64,000 nt of DNA. It comes from Roseburia_C sp031555935. Lineage in GTDB: Bacteria; Bacillota; Clostridia; Lachnospirales; Lachnospiraceae. This document shows, piece by piece, positions 1-8,031 of the stretch (positions within the stretch are counted from its first letter, which is position 1; every line of letters begins with the position of its first letter). A program made the position numbers and the translations under genes. The stretch covers positions 1 through 64,000 of the forward strand of contig JAVBTX010000024.1 in assembly GCA_031555935.1 (NCBI GenBank), read 5' to 3'. The notes below the pieces were generated by a model that saw only the letters and a list, made by a program, of their open reading frames with translations, was not told the origin of the DNA and did not search any database.

Positions 1-134
1 GACCAGAGGTTTGCCATCCGACTTCCTTCAGATTCCATCTCACGATGGACACCCTTGTCATTGGCTATGTGTTTCCTACCACTAAGGCACACTCGAGACT
101 TTCACTCGTAAGAGTTCGCCCATGCTGGGCGAAC
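1..134 (-). mobile_element. Group II intron, 5' end (cut by window edge)
   Basis: Read on the minus strand from position 134 leftwards, the sequence starts with a short perfect hairpin (GTTCGCCC-AGCAT-GGGCGAAC), followed by purine-rich segments typical of the 5' domain I of bacterial group II introns, including a GTGAAAGTC segment. The start abuts the T-tract of an intrinsic terminator, the known preferred insertion site of bacterial class C introns. The reverse transcriptase/maturase and the 3' end would lie left of the window, so class and intactness cannot be confirmed. Recognition is by recall of the conserved 5' sequence, not by alignment. Confidence 0.75.
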
Positions 135-172
135 AAAAAAATGCAACCAGAATGTTTCCACTCTGATTGCAT
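135..172 (-). terminator. Intrinsic terminator of the two-component operon
   Basis: On the minus strand a 14-bp stem (159-172 paired with 141-154, with G-U pairs) closes a GAAA tetraloop and is followed by seven T residues (141-135). It lies 15 nt after the response-regulator stop. The T-tract runs directly into the group II intron. Confidence 0.9.
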
Positions 173-187
173 GTCATTTTTATATTT

Positions 188-976
188 TTAGCGAACCTTA
201 TCCAAAAAACCAGCGGTGAACTCTCCCCAGGTATATTCGGATAAATATTCTCCATGATAGGCATTAATCCCATTTAACAGACCTTTTTCAAAATCATAGA
301 AATCACAGGAAAATCTTTCATTATTGACGGCATACACGCCATTTTTCTTATATATGAAATCATTTACACCAACCTTATGCATGGCATCTTCTATTTCACT
401 TACCAATTTGTGGAAATGCGTTTGCAGACTGCGTGTGTACGGCTGGTCCTCCCACAATAAAGCTACTAACGTTTTTTTGCTCACACTTGCACCTTTTTGG
501 TGCACCAGATAGGCCAGCAGCTCTTTTGCTTTGGGGCGGGCAAACATAATCGGCTTGCCGTCCACAAACACCTCAAAACTGCCGAAACACTGAATCCAGA
601 TGCCCTTGCTATTTTCCTTGATGGGATGCCGAAGTTTTTGTAATTCAAGCGCAACCTGTTCTTCATCTATCGGTTTCATCACATAGCCGGATGCGGCAAT
701 TGAAAATGCTTCAAGGGCATAACTGCTATGCCCCGTGACAAAAATAAGATTGGTTTGTCCATAGATATCTTTTAACTGTTTTGCCAGCAAAATACCGTTC
801 GTATCACTCATCTCGATATCTAAAAAAGCCACATCAACAGTGTTTTCTTCTGCATATTTCAATGCTTCGTCCGCCAAAAGAAAGCTGTTTATATTTGCAT
901 CAATATCGATACTCTTAAGTGCGTGTTCGAGTGCGACAAGTGCCAATGGCTCATCGTCTACGGCAATAATGTTCAT
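188..976 (-). CDS. Response regulator, receiver plus SARP-like winged-helix output domain
   Basis: Predicted cytoplasmic transcription regulator of 262 residues. Residues 1-115 form a receiver: acidic pair D7/D8, phosphoacceptor D53 in FLDIEM, T81 and K101 (KP motif). Residues about 127-222 form a winged-helix output domain of the kind found in SARP/OmpR-type activators (GSFEVFVDGK followed by a helix-rich LLAYLVHQKG segment), rather than the LytTR domain usual beside LytS-like kinases. The start at 976 is chosen because GAGGAAA lies just upstream. The coding sequence overlaps the end of the kinase gene by 26 nt, so the two are translationally coupled. Target genes are unknown. Confidence 0.85.
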   Translation of the reverse strand: MNIIAVDDEPLALVALEHALKSIDIDANINSFLLADEALKYAEENTVDVAFLDIEMSDTNGILLAKQLKDIYGQTNLIFVTGHSSYALEAFSIAASGYVMKPIDEEQVALELQKLRHPIKENSKGIWIQCFGSFEVFVDGKPIMFARPKAKELLAYLVHQKGASVSKKTLVALLWEDQPYTRSLQTHFHKLVSEIEDAMHKVGVNDFIYKKNGVYAVNNERFSCDFYDFEKGLLNGINAYHGEYLSEYTWGEFTAGFLDKVR

Positions 977-2264
977 TGTAAGTTTCCTCTCTTTTCGGTA
1001 TTTCAATCACTGCGGTGGTGCCTTCTCCTACCAAGCTTTTGATTGTGAGCTGCCCGCCGCACATCGCCTCTAGCCGGCTGCGCACATTTGATATGCCGAT
1101 ATGACTGCGGTCATCTTGTACTTTTATTTCCGGTTCAAATCCCACGCCGTCATCCGTAACGGTTATACAGTAACTTTGCTCTTTTTCCTCTGTATATATC
1201 CAGACGGTTCCACCATTGCGCTTTTTGGTAACACCATAGCGGACTGCGTTCTCAACAATTGGCTGCAGCGACATGACCGGCAGCATAAAGTCTTCTGACT
1301 GTATGTCATATTCAACTTTTAACCGCCCTCCAAACCGCATTTCTTCTAATCTAAGATACTGCCTTGTATGTTCCAATTCCCTTGTGAACAAGACGAGCTC
1401 CCTTTGCGTAAGCGAATCTAAATTCCCGCGAAGATATTTTGAAAAGTCAATAACTGCCTTATGGGCATCCTCCGGGCTCAAAAAAATCAAAGAATCAATG
1501 CTGTTTAGCGCATTGAATAGAAAGTGAGGCTGGATTTGAGACAGCGTAATGGCAATCCGATTCTCCGTTAACTCCACTTCTTTTTGCTGCATCTGATGGT
1601 TTAGCTCCATTTGCAAATTCACATAGATTAGCGTAATCGTGATGGTTGCTCCAAATAATGAGATATAAAAATTAGGTATCATCACTTCTAATATATAACA
1701 CGGCAGCGGCACAATCGCGTACAGTATCAGCGACACAATTTCCCGCCTCCCTAGAAACTTTGCATACTGATAAACAATTACCAAACATACTAGTACCGCT
1801 AGTACGAAGCTTATCTCTGATATCCAGAATGTTGACTGTCGGATATAGTTATTGGATTCATCCAACTGAGTATACAAACCCGTAAAAAAAGAAGTGACCG
1901 ACATCAGAATCGTCGCTGCACCTACTACGGATAAACATATAAATAGCTTTTTTGATACCGTCGTCCTCAGACAAAAATATTCGTATAGATACCACGCAAA
2001 TGCAATTATCTGAAGCCCGCTTGCCGAATAACTGATGCAATCCAAAATCCGAATCGCCATATTAATTGTGGAACCCGTTTGCCCCATTATTAACGCGATA
2101 ACAATATCGGATACAAAGCTTATAAAAAGACAAGCTACATTTAAGCAAAACCACAGATGCACCCGCTCTTTTAGATTCACAGATAAGATTGATAAAATCA
2201 GGATTACTATTGTAGCCCCGAATGCAAAATAATTGAGCATAACACTCATTGCCGGTAATGTCAT
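951..2264 (-). CDS. Membrane sensor histidine kinase, LytS/His_kinase type
   Basis: 437-residue sensor kinase, predicted in the cytoplasmic membrane. Residues about 8-215 contain six to seven hydrophobic helices resembling the 7TM sensor module of some Firmicutes kinases. Then comes the His_kinase motif QPHFLFNALNS with phospho-accepting H247, and a HATPase domain with an N-box (IVENAVRYG), DDGVGF and GISNVRSRL. The start at 2264 has GGGAG six bases upstream; the longer upstream extension lacks a good site. It is the cognate partner of the overlapping downstream response regulator. The signal sensed cannot be inferred. The SRP RNA lies immediately upstream, so transcription may partly come from that promoter. 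Confidence 0.88.
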   Translation of the reverse strand: MTLPAMSVMLNYFAFGATIVILILSILSVNLKERVHLWFCLNVACLFISFVSDIVIALIMGQTGSTINMAIRILDCISYSASGLQIIAFAWYLYEYFCLRTTVSKKLFICLSVVGAATILMSVTSFFTGLYTQLDESNNYIRQSTFWISEISFVLAVLVCLVIVYQYAKFLGRREIVSLILYAIVPLPCYILEVMIPNFYISLFGATITITLIYVNLQMELNHQMQQKEVELTENRIAITLSQIQPHFLFNALNSIDSLIFLSPEDAHKAVIDFSKYLRGNLDSLTQRELVLFTRELEHTRQYLRLEEMRFGGRLKVEYDIQSEDFMLPVMSLQPIVENAVRYGVTKKRNGGTVWIYTEEKEQSYCITVTDDGVGFEPEIKVQDDRSHIGISNVRSRLEAMCGGQLTIKSLVGEGTTAVIEIPKREETYNEHYCRRR

Positions 2265-2345
2265 CTTTTTCTCCCTTTCCACAACATGTCGCAAAATCAA
2301 AAAAGAGCTCTTGGCGATTACCAAAAGCTTCGTAATTTTTCACTT

Positions 2346-2613
2346 TAAACCGAGCGTCTCGCTTCGAATTCTAACTCTGAACGTTACCACCGTAGTTAAC
2401 TCAGTCCAGGCACCCTCGCGGCACACAGAAGGTTTTACTTAGGGCTGCTCCATTCCTGACCTGACCCGATTCATAAATTCCTGTTGCGCAAGACCCAAAC
2501 GTCAACGCCACTTGCGGCGGGCAGCTTCACAATCGCAAACCCTCGACGAGACATCACCCCAGCTATAGCGGATTGCTGGTACAAGGTACCGCTGACACCC
2601 CGGCTGCTCGGAG
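2346..2613 (-). ncRNA. ffs: Signal recognition particle RNA, large Firmicutes type
   Basis: The RNA scaffold of SRP, about 268 nt. Visible features on the minus strand: the universally conserved helix 8 region (GGTCAGGAATGGAGCAGC) with a GGAA tetraloop at 2453-2456; TTGCGCAAC and TGTGCCGCGAGGG segments of the Firmicutes scRNA; and complementary ends (CCGAGC near 2606-2611 with GCTCGG near 2350-2355). The length fits the Alu-domain-containing SRP RNA of Bacillus and Clostridia rather than the 4.5S form. Exact ends are inferred from the pairing and the promoter. Confidence 0.93.
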
Positions 2614-2618
2614 ATTTT

Positions 2619-2647
2619 AGTATAACGGTTTTATTCGCGTTTGTCAA
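2619..2647 (-). promoter_or_regulatory. ffs: Promoter of the SRP RNA
   Basis: A perfect -35 (TTGACA, 2647-2642), a 17-nt spacer and -10 TATACT (2624-2619) on the minus strand, placing the start near 2612. The -35 box overlaps the tadA stop codon, so the ncRNA promoter is embedded in the end of the upstream gene. Confidence 0.9.
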
Positions 2648-3141
2648 TCTGTGGCTTTCTCTGTTTTCTGTGCTTTTTCGACCTTTTTCTGCTCTCGCAG
2701 CCGCCGAAAAAAGTTGCTTAGCATCGCCGCGCATTCAGATTCCAGGATGCCGCACTCGATTTCAACCTGATGATTAAATTCCGCCATTTGCAACAGATTC
2801 AAGACCGAACCGGCACAGCCAGCCTTGGGGTTCATGGTTGCAATGACGACTTTCCGAAGCCGTGACTGGACAATGGCTCCGGCACACATCTGGCACGGCT
2901 CTAGGGTAATATACATGATGCAGTCTTCTAAGCGCCAGTCACCAGTTTTCTTGCTGGCTTTTTTGATGGCAATTAACTCCGCGTGGGAAAGTGTGTTTTT
3001 ATCGGTATTGCGGCGGTTGTAGCCGCGGGCAATTATTTTATTATTTTGTACGATGACGCAGCCGATTGGCACTTCATCTAAGGCTTCGGCTTTTTTCGCC
3101 TGCCGCAGGGCTGCTTTCATATATTTAATGTCGTTTTCCAT
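2644..3141 (-). CDS. tadA: tRNA-specific adenosine deaminase TadA
   Basis: Deaminates A34 to inosine at the tRNA wobble position, in the cytoplasm. The 165-residue protein shows the cytidine/deoxycytidylate deaminase zinc site: HAE at 53-55 (H53 ligand, E55 catalytic) and PCQMC with C83 and C86. The C-terminal tail of about 15 residues is Lys/Glu rich. It is followed directly by the SRP RNA gene, a neighbourhood common in Firmicutes. GGAGG-like sequence precedes the ATG. Confidence 0.95.
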   Translation of the reverse strand: MENDIKYMKAALRQAKKAEALDEVPIGCVIVQNNKIIARGYNRRNTDKNTLSHAELIAIKKASKKTGDWRLEDCIMYITLEPCQMCAGAIVQSRLRKVVIATMNPKAGCAGSVLNLLQMAEFNHQVEIECGILESECAAMLSNFFRRLREQKKVEKAQKTEKATD

Positions 3142-3206
3142 TGGTCCTCCGAAATTTTTTTGTCATAAAAACATTTCATCATTCATAATATTATCGTATC
3201 TTGCTA

Positions 3207-3235
3207 TTGACATCAAGTTTGTTTTTTGTTATATT
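3207..3235 (+). promoter_or_regulatory. Promoter of the glutamate synthase/glutamine synthetase operon
   Basis: Consensus -35 TTGACA (3207-3212), 17-nt spacer and -10 TATATT (3230-3235). The predicted start near 3242 is only about eight nucleotides before the regulatory hairpin at 3250, giving a leader of about 105 nt. Confidence 0.85.
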
Positions 3236-3249
3236 TGTTAAAAATAATT

Positions 3250-3330
3250 TGAACAAAGGCGTTCATTGGATGATGTAAAACCACTTGGCTTCCCATTTGG
3301 TGCATCATGTGATGAGCGCCTTTATTTATT
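3250..3330 (+). promoter_or_regulatory. Probable ANTAR-responsive leader: hexaloop hairpin overlapping a terminator-like stem
   Basis: Hairpin TGAAC/GTTCA (3250-3254 with 3261-3265) closes the six-base loop AAAGGC, with A at position 1 and G at position 4, the known recognition pattern of ANTAR domains. The same bases 3255-3266 pair perfectly or by G-U with 3312-3323 (12 bp) to make a longer stem with inner pairing (3270-3275 with 3303-3308), followed by the U-rich run 3321-3330. The structures are mutually exclusive, as in antitermination. A second upstream hexaloop hairpin, usual for ANTAR targets, was not found. An ANTAR protein is encoded in the same operon. Confidence 0.7.
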
Positions 3331-3346
3331 GATTGGAGGAACGTCT

Positions 3347-4438
3347 ATGCAACGGGAAGGACAAATCAGAATACCATCTGGCTGCGCCATATCGGGAATT
3401 ATCGACAAATCGGGAAAACGTATGAGCGGCGATGCCATTATTGAATCAATTGCTGTGATGCATGACCGTTCAAATGGTTTGGGCGGCGGTTTTGCAGCGT
3501 ACGGTATTTATCCGGAATATAAAGATTATTATGCTTTTCATTTATTTTATGATTCCACATCAGCCAAAAAAGAGTGTGAAGAATTTTTGGAACATCATTT
3601 TGATATTATCAATCTTTCCAAAATTCCAACCAGAAAAATAAAAGAAATTACCGACGAACCACTGATATGGCGATACTTTGTCACTCCGCTGCCAACAAAG
3701 CTTGCTGACAGCCAGCTTGATGAACGTGAATTTGTGGCCAAATGTGTCTTCCGCATCAATACCAGAATCAGCGGTGCTTACATTTTTTCCAGTGGGAAAA
3801 ACATGGGCGTTTTTAAAGCCGTTGGCTTTCCGGAGGACGTGGGGCGATTTTACCGCTTGGAGGAATACGAAGGCTGGTGCTTTACGGCGCACGGACGTTA
3901 TCCGACCAATACACCGGGATGGTGGGGCGGCGCACATCCTTTTGCCCTGCTTGATTATTCTGTGGTACATAATGGCGAAATATCCTCCTATGACGCGAAC
4001 CGCCGCGCCGTTGAAATGTACGGATATAAATGTACACTCCAGACCGACACGGAGGTTATTACCTATATGATTGACTACCTTCATCGTAAAATGGGACTTA
4101 ATTTTCCAGAAATTGCATCCGTGATTGCCGCCCCATTCTGGCAGTCTATCAAGCAAATGGATGACAAAGAACGGGAAATACACGAATACCTTCGCATTAT
4201 GTTTGCGGAACAGCTTATTACCGGTCCATTTTCTATTCTGGTTGGCTTTGAAGATGGATTAATGGCCTTGAATGACCGGTTAAAGCTGCGAAATATGGTC
4301 GTCGGTGAAAAAGGCGATAAGGTATATATCGCCAGCGAGGAAGCGGCAATTCGAATGATTGAGCGGGATTTAGATTCCGTCTGGTCACCTAAGGGCGGGC
4401 AGCCGGTAATCATTTCCTTGAACGGAGGTGCGAAGTAA
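3347..4438 (+). CDS. Glutamate synthase amidotransferase subunit (class II glutaminase domain, GlxB-like)
   Basis: Stand-alone version of the N-terminal glutaminase domain of glutamate synthase: releases ammonia from glutamine for the FMN subunit encoded next. 363 residues, cytoplasmic. The Ntn-type nucleophile is likely C13 in SGCAISGI, which would need removal of a 12-residue leader; HGRYPTNTPGWWGGAHPF and the VVHNGEISSYDANRR segment are hallmark class II amidotransferase motifs. The start at 3347 is set by GGAGG seven bases upstream; an in-frame extension reaching the leader hairpin is not believed. The stop overlaps the next ATG (TAATG), so the subunits are coupled. Confidence 0.88.
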   Translation: MQREGQIRIPSGCAISGIIDKSGKRMSGDAIIESIAVMHDRSNGLGGGFAAYGIYPEYKDYYAFHLFYDSTSAKKECEEFLEHHFDIINLSKIPTRKIKEITDEPLIWRYFVTPLPTKLADSQLDEREFVAKCVFRINTRISGAYIFSSGKNMGVFKAVGFPEDVGRFYRLEEYEGWCFTAHGRYPTNTPGWWGGAHPFALLDYSVVHNGEISSYDANRRAVEMYGYKCTLQTDTEVITYMIDYLHRKMGLNFPEIASVIAAPFWQSIKQMDDKEREIHEYLRIMFAEQLITGPFSILVGFEDGLMALNDRLKLRNMVVGEKGDKVYIASEEAAIRMIERDLDSVWSPKGGQPVIISLNGGAK

Positions 4439-5943
4439 TGGCTATCAATTATCTCTATCCTGATTATGAAGTTATCAGAAATTTTGACAAATGCACGACT
4501 TGCCGTATCTGCGAACATCAATGTGCGAACGAGGTACACAAATACCTTGAGGATGCTCAAAAGATGATTTGCGACGATGCCAAATGTGTCAACTGCCAGC
4601 GCTGTGTTTCCCTCTGTCCGACAAGGGCATTAAAAATTGTTAAAAGCGACAACACCTATAAAGAGAACAACAACTGGAGTGCCAAAACCATCAACGAGAT
4701 TTACCGTCAGGCCAGCACCGGCGGCGTATTGCTATCAAGTATGGGCAACCCAGAAAACTACCCGAGTTACTTTGACCGCATTTTGCTGAATGCTTCGCAG
4801 GTCACAAATCCATCGATTGACCCGCTGCGCGAGCCGATGGAAACAAAGGTTTTTCTTGGCGCGAAGCCACGGCACATTACCCGCGATGCATCGGGACAGC
4901 TTAAAAACAACCTGCCGCCACAGCTCTCGCTATCCATGCCGGTGATGTTTTCCGCGATGAGCTACGGCTCCATCAGCTATAATGCTCACGAGAGCTTGGC
5001 ACGGGCGGCCGAGGAGCTTGGCATTCTATATAATACCGGTGAAGGCGGCTTACATGAAGATTTTTACCAGTATGGAAATAATACCATTGTGCAGGTCGCA
5101 TCCGGACGTTTCGGCGTCCATACCGAATACTTAAACAGCAGTGCAGCGATTGAAATTAAAATGGGGCAGGGTGCAAAACCAGGTATTGGCGGCCATCTGC
5201 CGGGCTCTAAAATCGTCGGCGATGTTTCCAAAACAAGAATGATTCCCGAAGGCAGTGATGCCATTTCGCCGGCTCCGCACCATGATATTTATTCGATTGA
5301 AGACTTACGTCAGCTTGTTTATTCGCTCAAGGAAGCAACGGACTACAAAAAACCCGTGATTGTCAAAATTGCGGCTGTTCATAATATTACCGCAATTGCC
5401 AGCGGAATTGCCAGAAGCGGTGCTGACATTATTGCCATCGACGGTTTCCGCGGCGGTACTGGCGCAGCTCCGACCCGCATCCGCGACCATGTTGGCATCC
5501 CGCTTGAGCTTGCACTTGCCAGCGTTGACCAACGACTCCGTGATGAAGGAGTACGCGACCATGTATCACTTGTTGTCGGCGGCAGTATTCGCTCAAGTGC
5601 GGATATCGTCAAAGCAATTGCGCTTGGCGCTGACTCGGTATATATTGCATCGGCGGCGTTGATTGCACTGGGCTGTCATCTGTGCCGGAGCTGTCACGCT
5701 GGGAAATGTAACTGGGGCATTGCCACTCAGGTGCCTGAGTTGGTTAACCGCCTGAACCCTGACCTTGGATATCAACGTCTGGTTCAGTTAATGACTGCTT
5801 GGCGCCACGAAATCAAAGAAATGATGGGCGGCATGGGTATTAATTCCATTGAAAGTCTAAAGGGGAACCGACTGATGCTGCGCGGGATTGGCATGAGCGA
5901 AAAAGAGCTTGAGATATTGGGCATCAAACATGCCGGAGAATAG
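4438..5943 (+). CDS. Glutamate synthase FMN/ferredoxin-domain subunit
   Basis: 501-residue central catalytic subunit that forms glutamate from 2-oxoglutarate and ammonia on FMN. Residues 15-62 carry two 4Fe-4S motifs (C19, C22, C25, C29 and C50, C53, C56, C60-P). The (beta/alpha)8 glutamate synthase domain follows, with GYGSISYNAHESLARAA-like and GGTGAAP/GGSIRSSADIVKAIALGAD motifs, and a cysteine cluster C413, C416, C419, C424 before GIATQ as in glutamate synthase 3Fe-4S sites. The domain order (ferredoxin then FMN barrel) resembles archaeal-type truncated glutamate synthases. No GltD-like NAD(P)H subunit is next to it, so reduced ferredoxin may be the donor; this is inference. Confidence 0.9.
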   Translation: MAINYLYPDYEVIRNFDKCTTCRICEHQCANEVHKYLEDAQKMICDDAKCVNCQRCVSLCPTRALKIVKSDNTYKENNNWSAKTINEIYRQASTGGVLLSSMGNPENYPSYFDRILLNASQVTNPSIDPLREPMETKVFLGAKPRHITRDASGQLKNNLPPQLSLSMPVMFSAMSYGSISYNAHESLARAAEELGILYNTGEGGLHEDFYQYGNNTIVQVASGRFGVHTEYLNSSAAIEIKMGQGAKPGIGGHLPGSKIVGDVSKTRMIPEGSDAISPAPHHDIYSIEDLRQLVYSLKEATDYKKPVIVKIAAVHNITAIASGIARSGADIIAIDGFRGGTGAAPTRIRDHVGIPLELALASVDQRLRDEGVRDHVSLVVGGSIRSSADIVKAIALGADSVYIASAALIALGCHLCRSCHAGKCNWGIATQVPELVNRLNPDLGYQRLVQLMTAWRHEIKEMMGGMGINSIESLKGNRLMLRGIGMSEKELEILGIKHAGE

Positions 5944-5955
5944 GAGGGCAATGAT

Positions 5956-6672
5956 ATGAAGATATCCGCTATGAATATTGATTTCAAGGAATTGAACAAA
6001 CAGATTCGGGATGCTGAAAATGAAGTCTGGATTGATGACTGTTACGGACAAAGATTCCTTTGCTGTGGACTTAAAGATAAAATTCTTACCATTAACGGAA
6101 CGCCGGGAAATGCCTTGGGTACCTATCTCGACGGCAGTATTATCACGGTAAATGGTAATACGCAGGATGCCGTTGGTGATACGATGAACGATGGTAAAAT
6201 TATTATCCACGGAAGCGCCGGCGATGCTCTCGGCTACGCCATGCGCGGCGGCAGTATTTTCGTGCGTGATGACGCTGGATATCGAACCGGAATACATATG
6301 AAGGAATACAAAGATAAAAAGCCGGTGATTGTGATTGGCGGCAGTGCTGGCAGTTTCTTAGGAGAATATCTTGCCGGCGGCCTAATCATTGTACTTGGCA
6401 TTGGTTCTGAAGATGCTCCGGTGGGAAACTTTACCGGAACCGGGATGCACGGCGGACGTATTTTAATCCGAACGACGAAAAAACTTACCAACTTACCGGT
6501 CCAGGTCACTGATTCCATTGCTTCGATGGAGGATTTAAAGGAGATTGAACCGTACATCGCTGAGTTTGCCGAAAACTTTGGTCTGGATGCAGACTCAATT
6601 ATGAAGGACCAATTTTATCTGCTAACGCCAAATGCGAAAAACCCATATCAACAGTTATATACGACGTATTAA
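5956..6672 (+). CDS. Glutamate synthase GXGXG-domain subunit
   Basis: 238-residue stand-alone C-terminal domain of glutamate synthase alpha chain, a right-handed beta-helix that links glutaminase and FMN sites in the fused enzyme. Repeated G-x-x-G-x-x-x-x-G units are visible (GNALGTYLDGS, GDALGYAMRGGS, GSFLGEYLAGG). It lies 12 nt behind the FMN subunit with its own GGAGGG site. Together with the two preceding genes it reconstitutes the split large subunit. The last 40 residues have no glycine repeats and resemble the helical tail of the family. Confidence 0.9.
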   Translation: MKISAMNIDFKELNKQIRDAENEVWIDDCYGQRFLCCGLKDKILTINGTPGNALGTYLDGSIITVNGNTQDAVGDTMNDGKIIIHGSAGDALGYAMRGGSIFVRDDAGYRTGIHMKEYKDKKPVIVIGGSAGSFLGEYLAGGLIIVLGIGSEDAPVGNFTGTGMHGGRILIRTTKKLTNLPVQVTDSIASMEDLKEIEPYIAEFAENFGLDADSIMKDQFYLLTPNAKNPYQQLYTTY

Positions 6673-6692
6673 CCGCAAGGAGGAAAATCGTA

Positions 6693-8009
6693 ATGAACAA
6701 TACCGCAAGTGAAGTATTGGAGTTTGTAAAAGAAAATGATGTCAAATTTATCTGGCTCAATTTCTGTGATTTATTCGGGATGCAAAAAAGTCTCTCGATT
6801 ATGGCAGATGAACTTGCATCAGCTTTTGAAAATGGCGTGTCCTTTGATGCCCATGCAATTCGTGGATTTAAAGATGTCAAACACTCCGATTTACTTTTGT
6901 TTCCTGACCCCGCGACCTTAATGGTGCTCCCGTGGCGACCAGGACCGGGTCGAGTAATCCGCTTCTTTTGTGACATCAAAAACCCCGATGGCTCATGCTA
7001 TGCACATGACAGCCGAAATATATTAAAACGGGTAACTGCCCGATGTGATAAAATGGGCTATGTCTGCAAGGTTGGACCGGAGTGTGAATTTTATCTTTTT
7101 AAAACCGATGAAGATGGCAATCCGACTGATATCCCGCTTGACAATGGCGGATATTTAGATATTTCGCCACTTGACCGCGGTGGCAATATTCGCCGTGAAA
7201 TCTGCCTGACACTTGAAGAAATGGGCATCAAACCGGAGACCTCACACCATGAACAAGGACCGGGACAAAATGAAATTGATTTTAAATTTGGTGATGCACT
7301 AACTGCCGACAATTTACAAACGCTTAAAATGGTGGTCAGAGAAATTGCCGCCCGCAACGGCTGTTTCGCATCCTTTATGCCGAAACCGCTCTTGAAGCAT
7401 CCCGGTAACGGAATGCATGTCAATCTCTCGCTGGCAAAAAACGGCTTGAATATCTTCAAGAATACAACGGAGGGGCATTCCCATGTGGCCGAGAGTTTTA
7501 TTGCTGGAATCCTTGCTAAAATACCGGAAATTACAATTTTCCTAAACCCGCTTGCCAATTCCTATGAGCGGCTCGGAGAATTTGAGGCACCGGGGTATGT
7601 GTCATGGTCGCATCAGAACCGCTCGCAGTTGATTCGGATTCCTGCCGCTTCTGGTGAGAAGGTCAGAATGGAGCTGCGTTCACCTGACCCATCGATGAAT
7701 CCTTATCTTGCCTTTGCGCTGATTATTGCCGCCGGATTAGAGGGCATCGAAAATGAACTGACTTTACCACCGGCTGTTGACGCCGATTTGTATACCGCAG
7801 AGGATGCAATGTTAGAAACCCTCACGCCGCTGCCGAAGGATATGAACGAAGCCATCCAGCTTGCGGAAAATAGTATTTTTGTAAAAAATATTGTTGGTGA
7901 TGAGTTGCTTTCTATTTATTTAAAAAGCAAAAAAAGCGAAGCGGAAGCTTTTGCCGCCGCTAGTAACAAGACGGATTTTTATAAAGACAGATATTTTGGT
8001 ATTATATAA
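6693..8009 (+). CDS. glnA: Glutamine synthetase, GSI family (divergent clade)
   Basis: ATP-dependent ligation of ammonia to glutamate. 438 residues with the expected order: beta-grasp N-terminus (residues 1-100), GPECEFYLF metal-binding segment, GPGQNEIDF, KPLLKHPGNGMH, and the C-terminal RSQLIRIP and ELRSPDPSMNPYLAFA motifs. Two positions usually histidine in GSI are asparagine here: GQHE is GQNE and GMHxH is GMHVN. No NRSASIRIP-type adenylylation loop is evident. AAGGAGG precedes the start. It sits between the split glutamate synthase and the ANTAR regulator, consistent with a GS-GOGAT operon, and a second synthetase (glnN) follows downstream. Confidence 0.88.
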   Translation: MNNTASEVLEFVKENDVKFIWLNFCDLFGMQKSLSIMADELASAFENGVSFDAHAIRGFKDVKHSDLLLFPDPATLMVLPWRPGPGRVIRFFCDIKNPDGSCYAHDSRNILKRVTARCDKMGYVCKVGPECEFYLFKTDEDGNPTDIPLDNGGYLDISPLDRGGNIRREICLTLEEMGIKPETSHHEQGPGQNEIDFKFGDALTADNLQTLKMVVREIAARNGCFASFMPKPLLKHPGNGMHVNLSLAKNGLNIFKNTTEGHSHVAESFIAGILAKIPEITIFLNPLANSYERLGEFEAPGYVSWSHQNRSQLIRIPAASGEKVRMELRSPDPSMNPYLAFALIIAAGLEGIENELTLPPAVDADLYTAEDAMLETLTPLPKDMNEAIQLAENSIFVKNIVGDELLSIYLKSKKSEAEAFAAASNKTDFYKDRYFGII

Positions 8010-8031
8010 TAGATAGAAAGGCGGTGATCAG

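Noticed and set aside
3266..3346. In-frame N-terminal extension of the amidotransferase
   Set aside because: It would be translated from within the leader hairpin without a ribosome site; GGAGG points to 3347.
3560..4183. 207-codon minus-strand ORF inside the amidotransferase gene
   Set aside because: Shadow frame; the plus-strand protein has clear family motifs.
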